The notes under the pieces were generated by a model. The model saw only the letters and a list, made by a program, of their open reading frames with translations, was not told the DNA's origin and searched no databases. From assembly GCA_030596395.1 (NCBI GenBank), contig JAUVKF010000018.1, positions 1-47,575 on the forward strand: DNA of 47,575 nucleotides, in the 5' to 3' direction. Shown here one piece after another: positions 41,549 to 47,575 of this stretch; the stretch's first letter is position 1, and each line of letters begins with the position of its first letter. Source of the stretch: Chlorobiota bacterium (GTDB lineage Bacteria > Bacteroidota > Bacteroidia > Bacteroidales > F082). The position numbers were made by a program, and so were the translations under genes.

Positions 41549-44206
41549 GTGGTGGTTAGAAAAAACTTTTTAAATAATATACTTTTTTTATTACTGGTAA
41601 TCAATGCCTTCGATGGGTTTTCACAGGAGATCATTCGGAAGAGTTATTTTTTCGAAAAGAACCTCAACTATGAGTCCTTTCCTGAAGACAGCCCCGGAAG
41701 CCGGATTATTTCTACGCTGGCCTCCAACAATATTACAGCGCTCTACTGGGTTTCAATCAATGTCCAGGCCGATCTTTTGGTGCAGCTAAACAAAGCTGAA
41801 TTTGGCCAACTTTCAGCAAATATTATCTTACACGGTTTTCAATTGGATGGCGAAACATTTTTCAGGGATTTTGCCATCGACAGCCTGTTAATGCCTGATT
41901 TAATTGAAGGTAATCTTAATATCTATTACCGGAATAAATTATTGGTTACCCAACCCTGGCTTCTCGCAGTAAGGACAGGTCATATTCGCATGTTTGTTCC
42001 CGATACGGTTCATTTTAACGAAAAAAAGTTAAGGATTGAACTGGAAGTCAACCGGTTTAATTACAGTAACGACAGGTTAAAGGCTTTCAAACAAACAACT
42101 AACCTGATCAATACCTATTATGCTTTTTCGACGGTACTGGACGAAATGCTGGAATATTATCAAAAAAATGGTCTTAACCACGACCAGAATCCGGCCTATT
42201 TGTACATAGCCTGGGAAGAGATACAGCGCGTCAATAACTACGTTTATAAATACCAGTTTTTTAACCACCTGAACCTGGACACTAACGATCCGGCCGGTTT
42301 TATTAGCTACTACGATAAATCCATCAGGCTGCAAAGGCGGGCCAATACGCTTAAAAGCTGGATCAACCGAAAATCGGCCATCAGTATAATAGAGGAAAAG
42401 CAAGCATTTTGTCAGGGGTTTGCAAATCTTTCAAAAAAATATCTTGATTTAGCCGGAAATCATCAACCTTATATCGCTGCAGGATTTTCTGAGGTCGCCA
42501 GGATATGTTCAAATGAACAGGTTAAGGATATGCTGCTTGAAGCCGGTAATGTTTTCGATGTGTTTAACAAGGTAGATAGTGTAAATACTGTACAGACAAT
42601 TTATAATCATTTTGTTGAACTGGCAGCCGGTACAATGGCAAATCAAAGATATGTGGTAACACTTGATTTATTATATAATGCCAACCTGATGACGGAATGG
42701 TTTGAATCGGTGGACAGATCGGAAAAGTACGACAGAATTTATGTTAATGCTATTGATGGCCTGATGAGTGCTTATTTGAAAGTAGCAACCATGGCCTACC
42801 GATCAGAAACATTTTATATGGCCGAGATATATTACCAGAAAGCAATGGATGTTTATGAGCTTCATAGCGGAAATTTGCGCGGCACCAAACTTGCTTCTGA
42901 TGCATTTCTGGCATTTATCGAACAGCAAACTGAGCTGTCGTATAAAATGATTGAGGATGAAGAATATTTCAAGGCCATTATTTTGTTAAACAAAGCACAG
43001 GAAATCAGCGAAGCACAACAGATTTTACAAAACAAATCCAGAATAGATTCGGCATATCGTTTGAGCTATGTTGGCATCTATGATAAAAAACTTGATTCAA
43101 TACAACAATTATTAGATAATCATCAGCCGGATGAGGCACTGTTGGCAATGGCCAAAACCAGCGCGTTCTCAAAACAAAAAAATCAGTACCTGCAAAATGT
43201 GAATCAATTGCATTTTACAGTTCTTGCCCAGGCTTTATTCGATAACTACTACAGGCAGGGTGAAACTTTAATGAAGGGAAAAAATGCTGATAAAGCCCTG
43301 TTTGCATTCCTGAAAGCAAAAACCATTAATGAAAAATACATGGATCAACCCGATGAACAACTCGATTCACTGATCTATAACGCAACTGTTCCTGTAATAC
43401 TTGATATTGTTGAGAAGGCAGAATTTGAAGTGTGGGCCAACCGGATGCAAAACGCTCAAAATCTTCTTGATGAGGCAACAGAAATTCAAACGAAATATCA
43501 GCAGCAAAATAATGAAGTGGTTATTGCAGCCATTAACGGATTAAGTATAAAGATCAAGAACAGGCATTGTACCAACTTAAGTTATCACTGTTTTGAGATC
43601 GAGAAAAAAGCAGATAACCGTATTGCTTCTAAAAAATATGTTGAAGCCGAAGACTTACTAATAACGGGCAAAAGAATTATTTCAGAAAATCCGGATTGTA
43701 ATATTAGATCAGAAAAGATCAACAGCCTGTACAGCCAAAATGAGGATGTTTTTGAATATTACGCTTACGCAGAAAAAATCAGCAATAATTTAAAAAGTCA
43801 GAACTATCAAACGGTAGTTGTAGATCTTATTGCATTAAATGAAATGTATCATTCAGGAAACATTAAGCGTTTTAGTATTGAAGAACCTGACATTTATCGC
43901 TTTATTAAAAGCCGAAGAAATGTCGACCTCACTTTTGCCGCCTCAGAATACCTTACCGAAACCGGTTCAAATAAAGAAGCGTTCAAATACCTGGAGTTAC
44001 TCAAGCAGCTAAATGTGCAAGCAAGAGAGACGAAAGTGTTACAGCAAAGCATAGGAAAAGGACTTATATCTAACAATACACCTGTTGATAGGTGGAATAA
44101 GGAATTAATGAAAGCCATTGATGGAACAGACAAATGGTATAAGTATTTAAAAAAATCCTATCAGAACAAATCAGGCAAATTTCTTAATATTTTTACCAAA
44201 AAATAA
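41549..44206 (+). CDS. Large secreted protein of unknown function, helical repeat C-terminus
   Basis: This 885-residue protein starts with GTG (41549, or the next GTG at 41552; no ATG is near). It has a signal peptide (about 1-25, GFSQ). Residues about 30-170 look beta-rich. From about 185 to the end it is almost all helical, with TPR-like pairs such as TFYMAEIYYQKAMDVYELHS, ALFAFLKAKTINEKYM and KKYVEAEDLLITGKRIISEN, but irregular spacing. I do not recognise a family. A role as a periplasmic scaffold is a guess. It has its own promoter and is followed 18 bp later by pepE, so the two may be co-transcribed. Confidence 0.78.
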   Translation: MVVRKNFLNNILFLLLVINAFDGFSQEIIRKSYFFEKNLNYESFPEDSPGSRIISTLASNNITALYWVSINVQADLLVQLNKAEFGQLSANIILHGFQLDGETFFRDFAIDSLLMPDLIEGNLNIYYRNKLLVTQPWLLAVRTGHIRMFVPDTVHFNEKKLRIELEVNRFNYSNDRLKAFKQTTNLINTYYAFSTVLDEMLEYYQKNGLNHDQNPAYLYIAWEEIQRVNNYVYKYQFFNHLNLDTNDPAGFISYYDKSIRLQRRANTLKSWINRKSAISIIEEKQAFCQGFANLSKKYLDLAGNHQPYIAAGFSEVARICSNEQVKDMLLEAGNVFDVFNKVDSVNTVQTIYNHFVELAAGTMANQRYVVTLDLLYNANLMTEWFESVDRSEKYDRIYVNAIDGLMSAYLKVATMAYRSETFYMAEIYYQKAMDVYELHSGNLRGTKLASDAFLAFIEQQTELSYKMIEDEEYFKAIILLNKAQEISEAQQILQNKSRIDSAYRLSYVGIYDKKLDSIQQLLDNHQPDEALLAMAKTSAFSKQKNQYLQNVNQLHFTVLAQALFDNYYRQGETLMKGKNADKALFAFLKAKTINEKYMDQPDEQLDSLIYNATVPVILDIVEKAEFEVWANRMQNAQNLLDEATEIQTKYQQQNNEVVIAAINGLSIKIKNRHCTNLSYHCFEIEKKADNRIASKKYVEAEDLLITGKRIISENPDCNIRSEKINSLYSQNEDVFEYYAYAEKISNNLKSQNYQTVVVDLIALNEMYHSGNIKRFSIEEPDIYRFIKSRRNVDLTFAASEYLTETGSNKEAFKYLELLKQLNVQARETKVLQQSIGKGLISNNTPVDRWNKELMKAIDGTDKWYKYLKKSYQNKSGKFLNIFTKK

Positions 44207-44224
44207 AATAACGAAATTAAACAC

Positions 44225-44956
44225 ATGAAAAAACTATTATTGATCAGTAATTCAACAATGGCTGGCGAAGCATACCTGGGCTGGCCTAAACAATACATTA
44301 AGGATTTCCTGGATAACAACAATATTAAAAAAGTAACTTTTGTGCCTTATGCAGGCGTGGGTTTATCAGAGGAGAGCCTGACCGCCTCATATGACGTTTA
44401 TACCGAAAGGGTAGCAGATGTATTCGGCGAACTGGGATTTGAAATTGAGTCGGTTCATCAAACTACTGACCCCGTTCAAATGGTAAATAATGCCGAAGCA
44501 GTTGCAGTTGGTGGAGGTAATACTTTTCACATGGTTGGTAAAATGCAGGAAACCGGCATCATGCAGGCAATTAAAATTAAAGTAGGGGCAGGGACGCCAT
44601 ATATGGGATGGAGTGCCGGATCAAATGTTGCATGCCCGACATTAATGACTACCAACGATATGCCGATTTATCAACCGCAGAGTTTCGATTGTATGGGCTT
44701 GATCCCCTTCCAGATCAATCCGCACTACCTCGATGCGAACCCCGAAGGACATGGAGGAGAGACAAGGCAACAACGCATTGAAGAATTCCTGGTTATTAAC
44801 AGAAATATAAAGGTGCTTGGTTTACGTGAGGCAAGCCTGTTGTTTGTTGAAGGTAGCCTGATGAAACTACTTGGTAGCCGCGACCTCAGGTTATTTGAAT
44901 TTGGGAAGGATCCGCTTGAATATCCATCAGGTTCTGATTTAAGTTTTCTTCTTTAA
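44225..44956 (+). CDS. pepE: Peptidase E (alpha-aspartyl dipeptidase), S51 family
   Basis: This 243-residue cytosolic serine peptidase hydrolyses dipeptides with N-terminal aspartate. The nucleophile Ser130 sits in GWSAGSNVA. Asp145 (TTNDMPI) and His167 (INPHYLD) fall at the same spacing as the Ser120-Asp135-His157 triad known for Salmonella PepE. The family motifs AVGGGNTFHM and HGGETRQQRI are present, and length is normal. It recycles Asp-X dipeptides. A hairpin (GTTGGTC-TCCT-GACCAAC, 44970-44987) follows the stop. Confidence 0.96.
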   Translation: MKKLLLISNSTMAGEAYLGWPKQYIKDFLDNNNIKKVTFVPYAGVGLSEESLTASYDVYTERVADVFGELGFEIESVHQTTDPVQMVNNAEAVAVGGGNTFHMVGKMQETGIMQAIKIKVGAGTPYMGWSAGSNVACPTLMTTNDMPIYQPQSFDCMGLIPFQINPHYLDANPEGHGGETRQQRIEEFLVINRNIKVLGLREASLLFVEGSLMKLLGSRDLRLFEFGKDPLEYPSGSDLSFLL

Positions 44957-44969
44957 TTGCCAGACCCTT

Positions 44970-44987
44970 GTTGGTCTCCTGACCAAC
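44970..44987 (+). terminator. Hairpin after pepE
   Basis: A perfect 7-bp stem GTTGGTC/GACCAAC with a TCCT loop lies 14 bp after the pepE stop. No T-run follows, so it is a weak terminator or an mRNA 3' stabiliser. Confidence 0.5.
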
Positions 44988-45093
44988 TAGAATAACAATG
45001 ACAATTTTCTCACAGTAGGAGAGTACTCCAACCGAAATCTTTATTATAATTGGAATAGTTTTTGCTATCTTCTAACGAATTAAATTTATAATT

Positions 45094-45678
45094 ATGAAAA
45101 CGAAAATAACCTTATCACTCTTAATTGTGTTTATGATGGGATTAGCTTATTATCCGGCATACTCGCAGGAATCAACAAGCTCAAAAAAGGAACAGCGTAA
45201 GTTGGAAAAAGAGCAGAAAAAAAAAGAAAAAGAAATGCAGGCAGCTGAAGCAAAGGAGGTACTTGCCAAGTTGCTTGAAAATAAATTTTTTGTATTTAAG
45301 GCTTCACGATTGCAAGGGCCGCGGGGTGATAGCTACAGCGTACCACCCGACCGTAATTTCCTGGGCGTGCAGGATTCTCTTGTTATCTTTCAGTTTGCTT
45401 TTGATAATGTTGTGGGATGGAATGGCGTTGGTGGAGCAACCATGGAAGGATTTCTGAATAATTATACCTTTAAAAAAGGTGAAAAGAACAAACCAATGAT
45501 TGTAGAGTCGAGGATTGCCCCAAAGATTGGCTCAGGCTCTCCATATTTTATGCTTACAGTTATGGATAGCGGTGATGCAAATCTGGAGTTAAGGTTGGGA
45601 GATGGCACAAGGCTCAAGTTAAACGGCATAGTAACCAATCCTGTTGAGGCAGGAATTAATATCGGACGGACATATTAA
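45094..45678 (+). CDS. DUF4251 domain secreted protein
   Basis: This 194-residue protein has a signal peptide (1-24, AYSQ) and a highly charged Lys/Glu helix (about 29-60, KKEQRKLEKEQKKKEKEMQA). A DUF4251 domain follows, with FFVFKASRLQGPRG, NFLGVQDSLVIFQFAF and a C-terminal ELRLGDGTRLKLNG. The family is common in Bacteroidota; its function is unknown. The charged helix may be a coiled coil. It stands alone between hairpins. Confidence 0.85.
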   Translation: MKTKITLSLLIVFMMGLAYYPAYSQESTSSKKEQRKLEKEQKKKEKEMQAAEAKEVLAKLLENKFFVFKASRLQGPRGDSYSVPPDRNFLGVQDSLVIFQFAFDNVVGWNGVGGATMEGFLNNYTFKKGEKNKPMIVESRIAPKIGSGSPYFMLTVMDSGDANLELRLGDGTRLKLNGIVTNPVEAGINIGRTY

Positions 45679-45723
45679 TCTGACGATGGTTTGATTTAAT
45701 ATTTTTCGCGACCAGTTTAATAT

Positions 45724-45769
45724 CCAGCATCTCATTAAGCAATAGCTTAATGGAGAGATGGAGTGCTGG
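45724..45769. repeat. Stem-loop after the DUF4251 gene
   Basis: CCAGCA-TCTC-ATTAAGC (45724-45740) pairs with GCTTAAT-GAGA-TGCTGG (45745-45769) with small bulges. It has no T-run and lies 45 bp after the stop, so its role is unclear. Confidence 0.5.
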
Positions 45770-45920
45770 AGGTGTTATTTACGATAATTCTACTCCAATA
45801 TTCCAAATTATGACCAAGAAATAAGGAATTAATATTCAGTCAATTAAGACTATTCCTTATGCCGATCTCACGTTAATAAGATAAAATATAATCCAGGTTA
45901 ATATCGGATACTCATTTTGA

Positions 45921-45955
45921 AAATCAGGAGAGCATTTCTTTCCTGATTTTTATTT
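45921..45955. terminator. Bidirectional terminator between convergent genes
   Basis: AAATCAGGA (45921-45929) pairs with TCCTGATTT (45941-45949), followed on the plus strand by a T-rich run. It is 14 bp from the stop of the convergent beta-barrel gene and probably ends both transcripts. Confidence 0.75.
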
Positions 45956-45962
45956 TAGGAGG

Positions 45963-46658
45963 TTAAGGTAATACAAACCCAATTTTAAGTTCGGCTTTAA
46001 AAGCATAAGGATTCACGTAACGCTCATAAAACCTTTCTTTCTCATCTGATGCTGACTGATAAGATTGACTTCGTTCGGTAAGCACATTTATGCCAAACAA
46101 AGCAAATTGGCCCTCAATAATTAACGGGGTATTCTTCGGTCGAAATTGAAATGGTATGATTGATATATTCGTGCTAAACAGATGGTAATGCATCTTAATG
46201 TCGATCCGCTGGTAATAATTTCCACCATCCATCGGAACCGAAATTGAAGTTTCTCTGTTAGCATAAGTGTAGCCTGTGAAAATAGCTATCCCCATTCTCC
46301 ATACATCAGTATTGGCCAGGTAAAATTTAGTATTGTTGCCGATAAAAGCAGCACTTGCTTTTTCATATAATGAAATGCCGGCAATGGGTTCAAGACCAAT
46401 AGCTATTCTCGAATATTCCCAAATGTGCTCATAACCTAAAAATACTTTTGTATTGAGCCCCTCATGATAATAACTCTTGTGCTGACCATAGTAATCATCA
46501 TAATCGTACTTGCTGTTGAACATGAAATCAGCCTGGAATGATGCCCCGGCCTTAATCAGGTTAAGATGTTTTGCTTTTTTAACAGGCGCCTTCACCGTGT
46601 CCTGAGCATTTGTTGAAAATAAAATACTCAGGAAAATAATTGTTAAGATAGTTCTCAT
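45963..46658 (-). CDS. Probable outer-membrane beta-barrel protein
   Basis: This 231-residue protein has a signal peptide (1-18, TNAQ). A mature chain of alternating hydrophobic strands follows (KVFLGYEHIWEYSRIAIGLE, GIAIFTGYTYAN, HYHLFSTNISIIPFQFRP), ending AFKAELKIGFVLP, typical of small outer-membrane barrels. I do not recognise a specific family. It starts 5 bp after the stop of the LVIVD lipoprotein, so the two are co-transcribed. Confidence 0.72.
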   Translation of the reverse strand: MRTILTIIFLSILFSTNAQDTVKAPVKKAKHLNLIKAGASFQADFMFNSKYDYDDYYGQHKSYYHEGLNTKVFLGYEHIWEYSRIAIGLEPIAGISLYEKASAAFIGNNTKFYLANTDVWRMGIAIFTGYTYANRETSISVPMDGGNYYQRIDIKMHYHLFSTNISIIPFQFRPKNTPLIIEGQFALFGINVLTERSQSYQSASDEKERFYERYVNPYAFKAELKIGFVLP

Positions 46659-46663
46659 TTTGA

Positions 46664-47428
46664 TTAAAATAGAATGTTAGACAAAAGTTGCAGGTTATTA
46701 ATGTTTTCGTAGTTGTATTGGAAAAGTCCTTGTTTTCCAATTAAATAAAGTATTTGTTTGTCCAGGATAATATCGTAGGCATCAATTCCGCTGATACCAC
46801 TTACCTGGTATAGGTTGTGTGGATTGGAGAAATCAAATATCGCCACACCGGATTGTCCGTTACATACAAATACGTAAATACTGTCGATGGCCAGGCCTTT
46901 TGGGTCTGCCATTTGTATGCTTGAGATATGTTGCGGATAAACAATATTGGAGATGTTAATTACGTCAAGTTGGTTGTTGCCTGTTTGCCAGCGGCATTGG
47001 CTTTGGCTGTTGAGGGTTGCAAATGCAAGCGTATCGTTTGCTACCACCGGATCGCAACTGGTAACATGCTGGTAATGGCTCAGGTAAAGGATGTTGGTCG
47101 GATCAGAAATATCGTAGATATAAACACCGTCAATTGCACCGATAAAGAGTTTTCCTTTGAGGGTATAAACTGTTTCTATACCAAAATTTACCTTGATTTT
47201 ATTTACTTCAACAGGGTTTGAAGCCGTATTGATATCATAAACAAGCAGTGAGCTATCATTGATCAGGAACAAATGGCTGTCGCTGATGGAAAATTTTGCC
47301 ATAGAGCCTGCCTTGCCGGCATCCGAGCCGTTTTGTCCACCATCAGCATGCACAGAAGATTTCTGACTGCAGCTTGATAAAACAACAATTGCAATGAGAA
47401 AAAGAGAAATATATTTTATGATTTTCAT
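46664..47428 (-). CDS. LVIVD-repeat beta-propeller lipoprotein
   Basis: This 254-residue lipoprotein has its lipobox at Cys20 (VVLSSCSQKS). Repeats of the LVIVD type are visible: LLVYDINTASNPVEVNKI, VYIYDISDPTNILYLSHY, LDVINISNIVYPQHISSI, VAIFDFSNPHNLYQVSGI. These build a beta-propeller used for binding at the cell surface. No catalytic motif is present. It is 17 bp downstream of the partial gene at the window edge and 5 bp upstream of the beta-barrel gene, so the three form an operon. Confidence 0.85.
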   Translation of the reverse strand: MKIIKYISLFLIAIVVLSSCSQKSSVHADGGQNGSDAGKAGSMAKFSISDSHLFLINDSSLLVYDINTASNPVEVNKIKVNFGIETVYTLKGKLFIGAIDGVYIYDISDPTNILYLSHYQHVTSCDPVVANDTLAFATLNSQSQCRWQTGNNQLDVINISNIVYPQHISSIQMADPKGLAIDSIYVFVCNGQSGVAIFDFSNPHNLYQVSGISGIDAYDIILDKQILYLIGKQGLFQYNYENINNLQLLSNILF

Positions 47429-47445
47429 GGTATTCGTTTTTCAGG

Positions 47446-47575
47446 TTAATATGAGGTCCAGCAATCAGGGTCATCAAGTGTTGCAGATATCCACCCAACT
47501 ACATAACCTTTGTCGGGATCGGCACAGTCGAAATAGGTATGATAGGGGAGGTTTTCAGGAAAATGCTGGTTTGGT
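47446..47575 (-). CDS. C-terminal fragment of an unidentified gene (5' part outside window)
   Basis: The minus-strand frame ending at TAA (47448-47446) is open to the window edge. Its last visible residues include YHTYFDCADPDKGYVVGWIS and the final CWTSY. Two cysteines are present. It lies 17 bp ahead of the LVIVD lipoprotein gene and is probably its operon partner. I do not recognise it from about 42 residues. Confidence 0.6.
   Translation of the reverse strand, partial: PNQHFPENLPYHTYFDCADPDKGYVVGWISATLDDPDCWTSY

Noticed and set aside
41317..41634. 105-codon minus-strand open frame between divergent genes
   Set aside because: No start signal or domain; it overlaps the promoter and start of the 885-residue protein gene.

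Overview
The window is a chromosomal segment of a Bacteroidota bacterium. Supporting evidence: type IX secretion (T9SS) sorting domains on three secreted proteins, many 'SCKK'-type lipoprotein signals, Bacteroidota-style promoters (TTG, about 19 bp, TAnnTTTG), a SusB-like GH97 enzyme, families largely typical of this phylum (DUF4301, DUF4251, FISUMP), and A-rich leaders that mostly lack a Shine-Dalgarno sequence. The window is AT-rich, and no phage or plasmid backbone is seen.

Layout. 1-288: 5' part of a sufE gene. 349-512: a long imperfect palindrome. 511-7573 (minus): M1 aminopeptidase with a T9SS domain, octaheme cytochrome/TPR lipoprotein, HAD phosphatase-like lipoprotein and arylsulfatase. 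7771-9450: peptide-type ABC transporter binding lipoprotein. 9620-12951: the translation operon thrS-infC-rpmI-rplT; infC starts at a rare AUA codon behind a strong Shine-Dalgarno, and palindromes sit between thrS and infC and between rpmI and rplT. 13062-13965: four tandem copies of a roughly 200-nt element with nested complementary arms. 13973-18819: DUF1684 lipoprotein (antisense to a 3' remnant of pdxH), DUF1858 protein, DUF4301 protein, GH97 glycosidase. 19018-19269: two tRNA-Leu genes (GAG, CAG), then DUF2784 and another long palindrome.

19953-34528 is a 14.5-kb all-minus run of envelope proteins: two WG-repeat proteins, a duplicated beta-sandwich T9SS protein, a beta-propeller, several lipoproteins, FISUMP, ankyrin and small membrane proteins, and a beta-barrel. 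It is interrupted by a 777-nt ORF-less group II intron lying immediately after the FISUMP stop codon.

34640-39859 is the most interesting region. A PAS-LuxR regulator diverges from a tight three-gene set: TPR-CHAT protease with a C-terminal membrane anchor, a divergent sigma factor-like protein, and a membrane protein with a zinc-finger anti-sigma motif plus TPRs. This is the same set of parts (TPR-CHAT protease, sigma factor, sigma inhibitor) as the effector arm of type III-E CRISPR, but without CRISPR, and suggests a protease-gated sigma switch.

39940-47575 holds a carboxypeptidase-regulatory-like secreted protein, a large unknown secreted protein, peptidase E, a DUF4251 protein and a minus-strand set (edge fragment, LVIVD lipoprotein, beta-barrel). 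All identifications are by reading the sequence; no database search was run.
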